Shown: positions 1 through 12,960 of the stretch, piece by piece
How positions within the stretch are numbered: position 1 is the stretch's first letter
Layout of the letters: each line of letters starts with the position of its first letter
DNA from: Aptenodytes patagonicus
Lineage: Eukaryota; Chordata; Aves; Sphenisciformes; Spheniscidae
Assembly: GCF_965638725.1 (NCBI RefSeq)
Contig: NC_134982.1
Span: 1-64,000 of the forward strand
Reading direction: 5' to 3'
DNA length: 64,000 nucleotides
Notes under the pieces: model-generated
What the model saw: the letters and a program-made list of their open reading frames with translations, nothing else
What the model was told of the DNA's origin: nothing
Database searches by the model: none
Position numbers and translations under genes: made by a program

Positions 1-3000
1 CGTCCCCCCCCAAACACGGTGCAGCAGCCACTCGCGTCCCCCCCGACACGGTGCAGCAGCCGCTCGCGTCCCCCCCCGAACACGGCCGCAGCAGCCAGTT
101 GCGACCCCCCCAGACACGGGGCAGCAGCCGCTCGCGACCCCCCCGAACACGGGGCAGCAGCCACTCGCATCCCCCCCAACACGGTGCAGCAGCCACTCGC
201 GTCCCACCCCGACACGGGGCAGTAGCCAGTTGCGACCCCCCCCAAACACGGGCAGCAGCCGCTCGCGTCCCCCCCGACACGGCGCAGCAGCCACTCGCGT
301 CCCCCTCGGCACGGCGCAGCAGCCACTCTCGACCCCCCCCGACACGAGGCAGCAGCCGCTCGCGTCCCCCCCGGCACGGTGCAGCAGCCACTCGCGTCCC
401 CCCCCGACACGGTGCAGCAGCCACTCGCGTCCCCCCCCGACACGGTGCAGCAGCCACTCGCGTCCCCCCCCGACACAAGGCAGCAGCCACTCGCTTCCCC
501 CCCCCGACACGGTGCAGCAGCCAGTTACAACCCCCCAGACATGGTGCAGCACCCACTCGCGTCCCCACCAACAAGGTGCAGCAGCCGCTCGCGTCCCCCC
601 CCCGAACACGATGCAGCAGCCGCTCGCGTCCCCCCCCGAACACGGGGCAGCAGCCGCTCGCGTCCCCCCCCGAACACGGGGCAGCAGCCAGTTGCGACCC
701 CCCCCCGACACGGGGCAGCAGCCGCTCGCCTCCCCCCCGACACGGGGCAGCAGCCAGTTGCAACCCCCCCAGACACGGTGCAGCAGCCACTCGCGTCACC
801 CCCAAACACGGTGCAGCAGCCACTCGCGTCCCCCCCGACACGGTGCAGCAGCCACTCGTGTCCCCCCCGACACGGGGCAGCAGCCAGTTACAACCCCCCC
901 CAACACAGGGCAGCACCCCCTCGCATCCCCCCCGAACACAGTGCAGCAGGCACTCGCGTGCCCCCCGAACACGGCGCAGCAGCCAGTTGCGACCCCCCAG
1001 ACACGGTGCAGCAGCCGCTCGCGTCCCCCCCGACACGGGGCAGCAGCCAGTTGCGACCCCCCAGACACGGGGCAGCACCCACTCGCGTACCCCCCAACAA
1101 GGTGCAGCAGCCGCTCGCGTCCCCCCCCGAACACGGGGCAGCAGCCGCTCGCGTCCCCCCCCCAACACGGGGCAGCAGCCAGTTGCGACCCCCCAGACAC
1201 GGTGCAGCAGCCGCTCACGTCCCCCCGACACGGGGCAGCAGCCAGTTGCAACCCCCCCAGACACGGTGCAGCAGCCACTCGCGTCACCCCCAAACACGGT
1301 GCAGCAGCCGCTCGCGTCCCCCCCGACACGGGGCAGCAGCCACTCGCGTGCCCCCCGACACGGGGCAGCAGCCACTCGCGTGCCCCCCGAAAATGGCGCA
1401 GCAGCCAGTTGCGACCCCCCAGACACGGGGCAGCAGCCGCTCGCGTCCCCCCCGACACGGGGCAGCAGCCACTCGCGTCCCCCCCAACACGGGGCAGCAG
1501 CCAGTTGTGACCCCCCAGACACGGGGCAGCAGCCACTCGCGTCCCCCCAAACACGGTGCAGCAGCCAGTTGCGACCCCCCCCCCGACACACTGGAGTAGC
1601 CACTCGCATCTCCCCTGACACGGGGCAGCACCCACTCGCGTACCCCCCAACAAGGTGCAGCAGCCGCTCGCGTCCCCCCCCCGAACACGGTGCAGCAGCC
1701 ACTCACGTCCCGCCCCGACACAGGGCAGCACCCCCTCCCGTCCCCCCCGAAGATAGTGCAGCAGCCACTCGCGTGCCCCCAGAACACGGCGCAGCAGCCA
1801 GTTGCGACCCCCCAGACACGGTGCAGCAGCCGCTCGCGTCCCCCCTGACACGGTGCAGCAGCCGCTCGCGTCCCCCCCAACACGGGGCAGCAGCCACTCG
1901 CGTCCCCCCCGACACGGGGCAGCAGCCGCTCGCATCCCCCCCCGACACGGGGCAGCAGCCACTCGTGTCCTCCCCCAGACACGGTGCAGCAGCCACTCAC
2001 GTCCCCCCCCAAACACGGTGCAGGAGCCACACGCGTCCCCCCCCAAACACGGTGCAGCAGCCAGTTGTGACCCCCGGACATGGTGCAGCAGCCACTCGCG
2101 TCCCCCCCCGACACGGGGCAGCAGCCGCTTGCGTCCCCCCTGACACGGGACAGCAGCCGCTCGCGTCCCCCCCGACACGGGACAGCAGCCGCTCGCGTCC
2201 CCCCCCGACACGGGACAGCAGCCGCTCGCGTCCCCCCCGACACGGGACAGCAGCCGCTCGTGTCCCCACCCCAAGACAGTGGAGCAGCCACTCACGTCCC
2301 CCCAACACATGGTGCAGCAGCCACTCGCGTCCCCCCCCGACACGGCGCAGCAGCCACTCGCGTCCCACCCCCCGACACAGTGGAGCAGCCACTCGCGTCC
2401 CACCCCGACACGGGGCAGCAGCCACTCGCGTCCCACCCCAACACGGGGCAGCAGCCACTCGCGTCCCCCCCAACACGGGGCAGCACGCCCTCCCGTCCCC
2501 CCGACACGGTGCAGCACCCACTCATGTCCCCCCCCCATGGGGCAGCACCCACTCGTGTCCCCCCCCGACACGGGTCAGCAGCCACTCGTGTCCCCCCCCG
2601 ACACGGGTCAGCAACCACTCGTGTCCCCCCCCGACACGGGGCAGCAGCCACTCGTGTCCCCCCCCGACACGGGGCAGCAGCCACTCGCGTCCCCCCCAAC
2701 ACGGGGCAGCAGCCACTCGCGTCACCCCAAACACGGTGCAGCAGCCACTCGCGTCCCCCCCGACACGGTGCAGCAGCCACTCGTGTCCCCCCCGACACGG
2801 GGCAGCAGCCAGTTACAACCCCCCCCAACACAGGGCAGCACCCCCTCGCATCCCCCCCGAACACAGTGCAGCAGGCACTCGCGTGCCCCCCGAACACGGC
2901 GCAGCAGCCAGTTGCGACCCCCCAGACACGGTGCAGCAGCCGCTCGCGTCCCCCCCGACACGGGGCAGCAGCCAGTTGCGACCCCCCAGACACGGGGCAG

Positions 3001-6000
3001 CACCCACTCGCGTACCCCCCAACAAGGTGCAGCAGCCGCTCGCGTCCCCCCCGAACACGGGGCAGCAGCCGCTCGCGTCCCCCCCCCCAACACGGGGCAG
3101 CAGCCAGTTGCGACCCCCCAGACACGGTGCAGCAGCCGCTCACGTCCCCCCCGACACGGGGCAGCAGCCAGTTGCAACCCCCCCAGACACGGTGCAGCAG
3201 CCACTCGCGTCACCCCCCAAACACGGTGCAGCAGCCGCTCGCGTCCCCCCCGACACGGGGCAGCAGCCGCTCGCGTCCCCCCCGACACGGGGCAGCAGCC
3301 ACTCGCGTGCCCCCCGAAAATGGCGCAGCAGCCAGTTGCGACCCCCCAGACACGGGGCAGCAGCCGCTCGCGTCCCCCCCGACACGGGGCAGCAGCCGCT
3401 CGCGTCCCCCCCGACACGGGGCAGCAGCCGCTCGCGTCCCCCCCGACACGGGGCAGCAGCCGCTCGCGTCCCCCCTGACACGGGGCAGCAGCCAGTTGTG
3501 ACCCCCAGACACGGGGCAGCAGCCACTCGCGTCCCCCCCAAACACGGTGCAGCAGCCAGTTGCGACCCCCCCCCGACACACTGGAGTAGCCACTCGCATC
3601 TCCCCTGACACGGCGCAGCACCCACTCGCGTACCCCCCAACAAGGTGCAGCAGCCGCTCGCGTCCCCCCCCCCCGAACACGGTGCAGCAGCCACTCACGT
3701 CCCGCCCCGACACAGGGCAGCACCCCCTCCCGTCCCCCCCGAAGATAGTGCAGCAGCCACTCGCGTGCCCCCAGAACACGGCGCAGCAGCCAGTTGCGAC
3801 CCCCCAGACACGGTGCAGCAGCCGCTCGCGTCCCCCCTGACACGGTGCAGCAGCCGCTCGCGTCCCCCCCGACACGGGACAGCAGCCGCTCGCATCCCCC
3901 CCGACACGGTGCAGCAGCCACTCGCATCCCCCCCGACACGGGGCAGCAGCCACTCGTGTCCTCCCCCAGACACGGTGCAGCAGCCACTCACGTCCCCCCC
4001 AAACACGGTGCAGGAGCCACACGCGTCCCCCCCCAAACACGGTGCAGCAGCCAGTTGTGACCCCCGGACATGGTGCAGCAGCCACTCGCGTCCCCCCCCC
4101 GACACGGGGCAGCAGCCGCTTGCGTCCCCCCTGACACGGGACAGCAGCCGCTCGCGTCCCCCCCGACACGGGACAGCAGCCGCTCGCGTCCCCCCCGACA
4201 CAGGACAGCAGCCGCTCGCGTCCCCCCCGACACGGTGCAGCAGCCGCTCGTGTCCCACCCCAAGACAGTGGAGCAGCCACTCACGTCCCCCCAACACATG
4301 GTGCAGCAGCCACTCGCGTCCCCCCCCGACACGGCGCAGCAGCCACTCGCGTCCCACCCCCCGACACAGTGGAGCAGCCACTCGCGTCCCACCCCGACAC
4401 GGGGCAGCAGCCACTCGCGTCCCACCCCAACACGGGGCAGCAGCCACTCGCGTCCCACCCCAACACGGGGCAGCAGCCACTCGCGTCCCACCCCAACACG
4501 AGGCAGCACGCCCTCCCGTCCCCCCGACACGGTGCAGCACCCACTCATGTCCCCCCCCATGGGGCAGCACCCACTCGTGTCCCCCCCGACACGGGTCAGC
4601 AGCCACTCGTGTCCCCCCCCCGACACGGGTCAGCAACCACTCGTGTCCCCCCCCGACACGGGGCAGCAGCCACTCGTGTCCCCCCCCGACACGGGGCAGC
4701 AGCCACTCGCGTCCCCCCCAACACGGGGCAGCAGCCACTCGCATCCCCCCCAACACGGTGCAGCAGCCACTCGCGTCCCCCCCCGACACGGGGCAGTAGC
4801 CAGTTGCGACCCCCCCCCAAACACGGGGCAGCAGCCGCTCGTGTCCCCCCCGACACGGCGCAGCAGCCACTCGCGTCCCCCTCGGCACGGCGCAGCAGCC
4901 ACTCTCGACCCCCCCCGACACGGGGCAGCAGCCGCTCGCGTCCCCCCCGGCACGGTGCAGCAGCCACTCGCGTCCCCCCCCTGACACGGTGCAGCAGCCA
5001 CTCGCGTCCCCCCCCTGACACGGTGCAGCAGCCGCTCGCGTCCCCCCCCTGACACGGTGCAGCAGCCGCTCGCGTCCCCCCCTGACACGGTGCAGCAGCC
5101 GCTCGCGCCCCCCGGAACACGGGGCAGCAGCCGCTCGCGTCCCCCCCGAACACGGGGCAGCAGCCGCTCGCGTCCCCCCGAACACGGGGCAGCAGCCAGT
5201 TGCAACCCCCCCAAACACGGTGCAGCAGCCACTCGCGTCACCCCCCGAACACGGAGCAGCAGCCACTCGCGTCCCCCCCCGACACGGGGCAGCAGCCAGT
5301 TGTGACCCCCCCAGACACGGTGCAGCAGCCACTCACGTCCCCCCCCAAACACGGTGCAGGAGCCACACGCGTCCCCCCCCAAACACGGTGCAGCAGCCAG
5401 TTGTGACCCCCGGACATGGTGCAGCAGCCACTCGCGTCCTCCCCCGACACGGGGCAGCAGCCGCTTGCGTCCCCCCTGACACGGGACAGCAGCCGCTCGC
5501 GTCCCCCCCGACACGGGACAGCAGCCGCTCGTGTCCCACCCCAACATGGGGCAGCAGCCACTCGCGTCCCCCCCCAACACGGGGCAGCAGCCACTCGCGT
5601 CCCCCCCCAACACGGGGCAGCAGCCAGTTGCGACCCCCCAGACACGGTGCAGCACTCACTCGCGTACCCCCCCAACAAGGTGCAGCAACAGCTCGCGTCC
5701 CCCCCCGGAACACGGTGCAGCAGCCACTCGCGTCCCGACCCGACACAGGGCAGCACCCCCTCGCGTCCCCCCCGAAGATAGTGCAGCAGCCACTCACGTC
5801 CCGCCCCGACACAGGGCAGCACCCCCTCACGTCCCCCCCGACACGGGGCAGCAGCCAGTTACAACCCCCCAGACACGGTGCAGCAGCCACTCGCGTCCCC
5901 CCCAAACACGGTGCAGCAGCCACTCGCGTCCCCCCCGACACGGTGCAGCAGCCGCTCGCGTCCCCCCCGAACACGGCGCAGCAGCCAGTTGCGACCCCCC

Positions 6001-8310
6001 AGACACGGGGCAGCAGCCGCTCGCGACCCCCCCGAACACGGGGCAGCAGCCGCTCGCGTCCCCCCCGACACGGGGCAGCAGCCGCTCGCGTCCCCCCCGA
6101 CACGGGGCAGCAGCCAATTGCAACCCCACCTGACACGGTGCAGCAGCCACTCGCGTCACCCCCAAACACGGTGCAGCAGCCGCTCGCGTCGCCCCATACA
6201 CGGTGCAGCAGCCGCTCGCGTCGCCCCCAAACACGGTGCAGCAGCCACTCGCGTCACCCCCAAACATGGGGCAGCAGCCAGTTGCGACCCCCCAGACACG
6301 GTGCAGCAGCCGCTCGCGTCCCCCCCGACACGGTGCAGCAGCCAGTTGCAACCACCCCAGACACGGTGCAGCAGCCACTCGCGTCCCCCCCGACACGGGG
6401 CAGCAGCCACTCGCGTCCCCCCCGACACGGGGCAGCAGCCGCTCGCGTCCCCCCCGACACGGTACAGCAGCCACTCGCGTCCCCCCCGACACGGGGCAGC
6501 AGCCGCTCGCGTCCCCCCCGACACGGGGCAGCAGCCGCTCGCGTCCCCCCCCAGACACGGTGCAGCAGCCACTCGCGTCCCCCCCGACACGGTGCAGCAG
6601 CCAGTTGCAACCACCCCAGACACGGGGGCAGCAGCCACTCGCGTCCCCCCCGACACGGGGCAGCAGCCACTCGCGTCCCCCCCCGACACGGGGCAGCAGC
6701 CACTCGCGTCCCCCCCGACACGGGGCAGCAGCCACTCGCGTCCCCCCCGACACGGGGCAGCAGCCGCTCGCGTCCCCCCCGGCACGGCGCAGCAGCCGCT
6801 CGCGTCCCACCCCAACACGGGGCAGCAGCCACTCGCGTCCCACCCCAACACGGGGCAGCACGCCCTCCCGTCCCCCCCGACACGGTGCAGCACCCACTCA
6901 TGTCCCCCCCGACACGGTGCAGCAGCCACTCGCGTCCCCCCCCGACACGGGGCAGCAGCCACTCGCGTCCCCCCCCGACACGGGGCAGCAGCCACTCGCA
7001 TCCCCCCCCGACACGGGGCAGCAGCCACTCATGTCCCCCCCCACGGTGCAGCAGCCACTCGCGTCCCACCCCGACACGGGGCAGCAGCCGCTCGCGTCCC
7101 CCCCGACACGGGGCAGCAGCCGCTCGCGTCCCCCCCGACACGGGGCAGCAGCCGCTCGCGTCCCCCCCGACACGGGGCAGCAGCCGCTCGCGTCCCCCTC
7201 GGCACGGAGCAGCAGCCGCTCGCGTCCCCCCCCGACACGGCGCAGCAGCCACTCGCGTCCCCCCCGACACGGCGCAGCAGCCACTCGCGTCCCCCCCCGA
7301 ACACGGCGCAGCAGCCACTCGCGTCCCCCCCCGAACACGGGGCAGCAGCCACTCGCGTCCCCCCCCGAACACGGGGCAGCAGCCACTAGCGTCCCCCCCC
7401 GAACACGGGGCAGCAGCCACTAGCGTCCCCCCCGACACGGGGCAGCAGCCACTCGCGTCCCCCCCCCGACACGGGGCAGCAGCCACCCGCGTCCCCCCCC
7501 GACACGGGGCAGCAGCCACTCGCTTCCCCCCCCGACACGGGGCAGCAGCCAGTTGCGACCCCCCAGACACGGTGCAGCACCCACTCGCATACCCCCCAAC
7601 AAGGTGCAGCAGCCGCTCGCGTCCCCCCCCGAACACGGGGCAGCAGCCGCTCGCGTCCCCCCCCCCAACACGGGGCAGCAGCCAGTTGCGACCCCCCAGA
7701 CACGGTGCAGCAGCCGCTCACGTCCCCCCCGACACGGGGCAGCAGCCAGTTGCAACCCCCCCAGACACGGTGCAGCAGCCACTCGCGTCACCCCCAAACA
7801 CGGTGCAGCAGCCGCTCGCGTCCCCCCCGACACGGGGCAGCAGCCACTCGCGTGCCCCCCGACACGGGGCAGCAGCCACTCGCGTGCCCCCCGAAAATGG
7901 CGCAGCAGCCAGTTGCGACCCCCCAGACACGGGGCAGCAGCCGCTCGCGTCCCCCCCGACACGGGGCAGCAGCCAGTTGTGACCCCCCAGACACGGGGCA
8001 GCAGCCACTCGCGTGCCCCCCAAACACGGTGCAGCAGCCAGTTGCGACCCCCCCCCCGACACACTGGAGTAGCCACTCGCATCTCCCTGACACGGCGCAG
8101 CACCCACTCGCGTCCCCCCCCGAACATGGTGCAGCAACCACTCTCGTCCCACCCCAACACAGGACAGCAGCCAGTTGTGACCGCCCCAGACACGGTGCAG
8201 CACCCACTCCTGTCCCCCCCGACACAGTGCAGCACCCACTCACGTCCCCCCGAACACGGTGCAGCAGCCAGTCGCTTCCCCCCCCCCAACATGGTGCAGC
8301 ACCAACTCGC

Positions 8311-8440
8311 CTCCCCAAAATATACCAGGACGAGCTCCCTTCTCCCCAGAAGACAACAGCAGCAGCTCTCCTCCCCCAAATGCAGCAGGAACTAAAGCCA
8401 AAAACAGAGCAGCAACTCTTCCCCCACACCAGAACAGGAA
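8311..8440. repeat. Interspersed module 1 in the minisatellite
   Basis: A non-minisatellite segment of about 130 bp runs from CTCCCCAAAATATACCAGG through GACAACAGCAGCAGC and AAAACAGAGCAGCAAC to CACACCAGAACA. It is flanked on both sides by ordinary minisatellite units. The same segment recurs near 8621, 10113, 10572, 11021 and 11552, always with the same junctions, so it spreads as part of a larger tandem unit. The function is unknown. Confidence 0.85.
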
Positions 8441-8620
8441 CACTCGTGTCCCCCCCGACACGGTGCAGCACCCGCTCGCGTGCCCCCCCAGACACGGTGC
8501 AGCAGCCACTCGCGTCCCCCCGCAACACAGGGCAGTAGCCACTCGCATCCCCCCCCTCCCAACACGGGGCAGCAGCCACTCGCATCCCCCCCCCCAACAC
8601 GGGGCAGCAGCCACTCGCGT

Positions 8621-8750
8621 CCCCAAAATATACCAGGATGAGCTCCCTTCTCCCCGAAAGAAAACAACACCAGCTCTCCTCCCCCCAACACAGCAGCAAC
8701 TGAAGACAAAAACAGAGCAGCAACTCTTCCCCCGCACCAGAACACAAACA
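8621..8750. repeat. Interspersed module 2
   Basis: Second copy of the 130-bp module. It differs from module 1 by small changes, such as CCAGGATG for CCAGGACG and GAAAGAAAACAAC for AGAAGACAAC. It shares the GAAAGAGAACAAC-like version with the copy at 11021, so the modules fall into at least two subtypes. Confidence 0.85.
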
Positions 8751-10112
8751 CTCGCGTCCCCCCCGACACGGGGCAGCAGCCGCTCGTGTCCCCCCCCGAC
8801 ACGGGGCAGCAGCCGCTCGCATCCCCCCCCGACACGGGGCAGCAGCCAGTTGTGCAGCAGCCACTCGCGTCCCCCCCACACACAGTGCAGCAGCCACTCG
8901 CGTCCCACCGCAACACAGTGCAGCAGCCAGTTGCGACCCCCCCGACACAGGGCAGCAGCCGCTCGTGTCCCCCCTGACACGGGACAGCAGCCGCTCGCGT
9001 CCCCCCCGACACGGGACAGCAGCCACTCGCGTCCCCACCGACACGGGACAGCAGCCACTCGCGTCCCCACCTGACACGGGGCAGCAGCCACTCTCGTCCC
9101 CCCCGAACATGGTGCAACAACCACTCGCGTCCCACCCCAACACGGGGCAGCAGCCACTCGCGTCCCCCCCCCCGCCCCCCCCGACACGGGGCAGCAGCCA
9201 CTCGCGTCCCCCCCCCGACACGGGGCAGCAGCCACTCGCGTCCCCCCCCCGACACGGGGCAGCAGCCACTCGCGTCCCACCCCGACACGGGGCAGCAGCC
9301 ACTCGCGTCCCACCCCGACACGGGGCAGCAGCCACTCGCGTCCCACCCCGACACGGGGCAGCAGCCAGTTGCGACCCCCCCCGACACGGGGCAGCAGCCG
9401 CTCGCGTCCCCCCCGAGCATGGTGCAGCAGCCAGTTGCGACCCCCCCCGACACGGGGCAGCAGCCGCTCGCGTCCCCCCCGACACGGGGCAGCAGCCACT
9501 CGTGTCCCCCCCGACACGGGGCAGCAGCCGCTCGCGTCCCCCCCGACACGGGGCAGCAGCCGCTCGCGTCCCCCCCGAACATGGTGCAACAACCGCTCGC
9601 GTCCCACCCCAACACGGGGCAGCAGCCACTCGCGTGTCCCCCCCCCCGCCCCCCCCGACACGGGGCAGCAGCCAGTTGCAACCCCCCCAGACACGGTGCA
9701 GCAGCCACTCACGTCCCCCCCCCAACACGGGGCAGCAGCCACTCACGTCCCCCCCCAACACGGGGCAGCAGCCACTCGCGTCCCACCCCAACACGGGGCA
9801 GCAGCCACTCGCGTCCCACCCCAACACGGGGCAGCAGCCACTCGCGTCCCACCCCAACACGGGGCAGCAGCCACTCGCGTCCCACCCCAACACGGGGCAG
9901 CAGCCAGTTGCGACCCCCCCCCCGACACGGGGCAGCAGCCGCTCGCGTCCCTCCCGAACATGGTGCAGCAGCCACTCTCGTCCCACCCCAACACAGGACA
10001 GCAGCCAGTTGTGACCGCCCCAGACACGGTGCAGCACCCACTCCTGTCCCCCCCCGACACAGTGCAGCACCCACTCGCGTCCCCCCCCAAACACAGTGCA
10101 GCACCCACTCGC

Positions 10113-10245
10113 CTCCCCAAAATATACCAGGACGAGCTCCCTTCTCCCCTGAAGACAACAGCAGCAGCTCTCCTCCCCCAAACACAGCAGCAACTAAAAC
10201 CAAAAACAGAGCAGCAACTCTTCCCCCACACCAGAACACTAACAC
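10113..10245. repeat. Interspersed module 3
   Basis: Third copy of the module, GAAGACAACAGCAGC subtype, ending in CACCAGAACACTAACACTCG. Ordinary minisatellite units flank it. Confidence 0.85.
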
Positions 10246-10571
10246 TCGTGTCCCCCCCGACACGGTGCAGCACCCGCTCGTGTCCCCCCCAACACGGTGC
10301 AGCACCCACTCGCATCCCCCCCCCAACACGGGGCAGTAGCCACTCGCATCCCCCCCCCCAAACACGGGGCAGCAGCCACTCGCATCCCCCCCCCCCAACA
10401 CGGGGCAGCAGCCGCTCGCGTCCCCCGTCCCCCCGTCCCCCCCCCCGACACGGTGCAGCAGCCGCTCGCGTCCCCCCCAACACGGTGCAGCAGCCACTCG
10501 CGTCCCCCCCGAACACGGTGCAGCAGCCAGTCGCTTCCCCCCCCCCCCAACATGGTGCAGCACCAACTCGC

Positions 10572-10703
10572 CTCCCCAAAATATACAGGACGAGCTCCCT
10601 TCTCCCCTGAAGACAACAGCAGCAGCTCTCCTCCCCCAAACACAGCAGCAACTAAAGCCAAAAACAGAGCAGCAACTCTTCCCCCACTCCAGAACAGCAA
10701 CAT
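10572..10703. repeat. Interspersed module 4
   Basis: Fourth copy. ATATACAGGACGAG has lost two bases relative to ATATACCAGGACGAG, a change shared with the copy at 11552. These two copies are therefore probably related by a later block duplication. Confidence 0.85.
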
Positions 10704-11020
10704 TCGTGTACCCCCCGAGACGGTGCAGCACCCACTCGCGTCCCCCCCAACACGGTGCAGCACCCGCTCGTGTCCCCCCCCCAGACACGGTGCAGCACCC
10801 GCTCGTGTCCCCCCCGAACACGGGGCAGCACCCACTCGCAACCCCCCCCAACACGGGGCAGCACCCACTCGCATCCCCCCCCCCCCAACACGGGACAGCA
10901 GCCACTCGCATCCCCCCCCCCAACATGGGGCAGCAGCCACTCGAGTCCCCCCCCCCCAACACGGGGCAGCAGCCACTCGCATCCCCCCCCCCCCCAACAC
11001 GGGGCAGCAGCCACTCGCAT

Positions 11021-11150
11021 CCCCAAAATATACCAGGACGAGCTCCCTTCTCCCCGAAAGAGAACAACACCAGCTCTCCTCCCCCCAACACAGCAGCAAC
11101 TGAAGCCAAAAACAGAGCAGCAACTCTTCCCCCACACCAAAACACTAACG
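11021..11150. repeat. Interspersed module 5
   Basis: Fifth copy, of the GAAAGAGAACAACACC subtype and closest to the copy at 8621. Confidence 0.85.
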
Positions 11151-11551
11151 CTCACGTCCCCCCCGAACATAGTGCAGCAGCCACTCGCGTCCCACCCCAA
11201 CACGGGGCAGCAGGCAGTTGCGACCGCCCAGACACGGGGCAGCAGGCGCTCGCGTCCCACCCCAACACGGTGCAGCAGCCACTTGCGTCCCACCCCAACA
11301 CGGTGCAGCAGCCACTCGCGTCCCCCCCCCCAACACGGTGCAGCAGCCAGTTGCAACCCCCCCCCCAACACGGTGCAGCAGCCACTCGCGTCCCCCCCGA
11401 CACGGTGCAGCAGCCAGTTGCAACCCCCCAGACACGGTGCAGCAGCCACTCGCTTCCCCCCCGACACGGTGCAGCAGCCACTCGCTTCCCCCCCGAACAC
11501 GGTGCAGCAGCCACTCGCTTCCCCCCCGAACACGGTGCAGTACCAACTCGC

Positions 11552-11682
11552 CTCCCCAAAATATACAGGACGAGCTCCCTTCTCCCCTGAAGACAACAGC
11601 AGCAGCTCTCCTCCCCCAAACACAGCAGCAACTAAAACCAAAAACAGAGCAGCAACTCTTCCCCCACACCAGAACACTAACA
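11552..11682. repeat. Interspersed module 6
   Basis: Sixth copy, with the same ATATACAGG deletion as module 4. A truncated seventh copy (CCAAAATATACCGCCCC) starts near 11790, where the minisatellite ends. Confidence 0.85.
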
Positions 11683-11789
11683 CTCGTGTCCCCCCCGACA
11701 CGGTGCAGCACCCGCTCGTGTCCCCCCCCAACACGGTGCAGCACCCGCTCGCGTGCCCCCCCAGACACGGTGCAGCAGCCACTCGCGTC

Positions 11790-11880
11790 CCCAAAATATA
11801 CCGCCCCTCTTCTCCCCAAACACACGGAGCCACCGCCCCTCTTCTCCCCAAAGACACGGAGCCAAATCCTTACCATCTGA
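11790..11880. repeat. Truncated module at the right edge of the minisatellite
   Basis: The module start CCCCAAAATATACC is followed by two copies of a short segment containing CTTCTCCCCAAA and ACACGGAGCCA. After this the sequence becomes single-copy. This is the boundary of the tandem domain. Confidence 0.7.
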
Positions 11881-12960
11881 CACCCTCCAGAAGGGATTAG
11901 TACACCCACATAACATATACATACAGAACCGAGCCACGTACTTGACATCCTCAGGATCAGCCCTGCAAAGATGAAAGGAAGTCTGATGCTATGTCCCTGG
12001 ATGCTCCAGCGCTCAGCTCCTCTCTCTGGTGCTCTCATTGTGGCAAAACACTTGTGAAGATATCTAGCAAAAAGCAGAGAGTACTACAGGGACCTGGAAA
12101 CCAAAAAGAAGACTAGACTCTATCTGCAAGAATGGACTAAAGAAACCCTACCAAGAAGACTTGTAACCAGAAAACATGAAAAGCCCAGAAAGCTCAAAAA
12201 GACAGGACAGAGTACCATACAGCAACTGAGATTACCCAATAAATGAAGCTGTAAAGACAAAAGGTCCCAAATACCTTAACCCACTCAAACGCTGCAACCG
12301 ACTGAAGGAATAGCAGATCGCTGACCCCATGGAAACCCAGGAGCACAATGAAGCCCCTGACCAGAGGCTGCGGCTCATATATGCTGGGACCCACCCACCA
12401 CCCTTCCCACAATCCCCTGGGAAAGGGGGGGGACAAACCACCCAACGACATAAAGGCGGCCAGAGGAGCGGAAGGGAGTTTTCTCATCTACCTTAACTTT
12501 ACAACCTACAAAGTGCTGAACAGAGAAGGCAACCCTTACTAGAAACGACATCTATTGCATCAGCAACGTGACCAGGTAGGGAATTTAGCTTAATTTTTCT
12601 GGGGTGCAGATACAGTAAGATAGATGTCATACTAAGCTATGTGGGAAAGTAGCTTGTTAAATGCAATAACAATATCATTATCAAAAATGACATACGTTAG
12701 GTTCGTATTTAAACAAAAAAACCAAAATGCTGTGGGGTTATACTTCATTTCTAGCAAGACCACACGTGCTACCTAACTGCTACCAGAACTACTTTCTGGA
12801 TACGACTGAATGACAAAGCAGAACCAGATCCCGTAAGAATCCCTTCTCAAAAATATCTCTGGCTGCAAAGTAAATTATTTACTGTAAATGACCGACGATT
12901 CAGAGTCGCCTCGACGGCCTCTCCAACTGACTCCCTTAACAGAACTGGATGAGTCCCAAA
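11881..12960. other. Single-copy spacer with a possible minus-strand promoter and donor
   Basis: This is the only stretch of about 1 kb in the window without obvious repeats. It is AT-richer than its neighbours. On the minus strand a TATA-like CATATATGA lies near 12376-12385, and a donor-like GTCAGATG^GTAAGGATT lies near 11872. A transcript starting around 12.35 kb could therefore splice or read into the minisatellite. On the plus strand an AATAAA lies near 12238. Small open frames occur (minus 12194-12487, 97 residues, with hydrophobic stretches), but nothing is recognisable. The existence of any gene here is a guess. Confidence 0.35.

Larger units (their letters stand above)
1..11790. repeat. 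C-rich minisatellite, about 31-34 bp unit
   Basis: A tandem repeat fills the first 11.8 kb. The unit has a run of about 6-9 C, then GACACGG, GGCAGCAGCC and ACTCGCGT or GCTCGCGT. Common variants replace ACTCGCG with AGTTGCGA, or GACACGG with CAACACGG or GAACACGG. The C-run length changes between units, so the period slips between about 31 and 34 bp and the three plus-strand frames interchange. Larger blocks recur: for example, the rare sequence ACACACTGGAGTAGCC appears near 1587, 3577 and 8061, and the GGCACGGCGCAGCAGCC variant near 310 and 4885. This indicates duplication of multi-unit blocks. The minus strand is strongly G-rich. No gene is supported inside it. Confidence 0.95.

Noticed and set aside
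51-3608. Plus-strand open frame of 1185 codons, and similar frames of 920 and 591 codons on both strands in the minisatellite
   Set aside because: All three frames of the repeat lack stops. The C-run length varies, so the frame switches between PPRHGAAATRV-, PDTGQQPLAS- and PTRGSSHSR-type repeats from unit to unit. No conserved protein could be encoded.
1-11790. Telomeric or rDNA-derived repeat
   Set aside because: There is no TTAGGG/CCCTAA tract, and no rRNA core sequence is visible.
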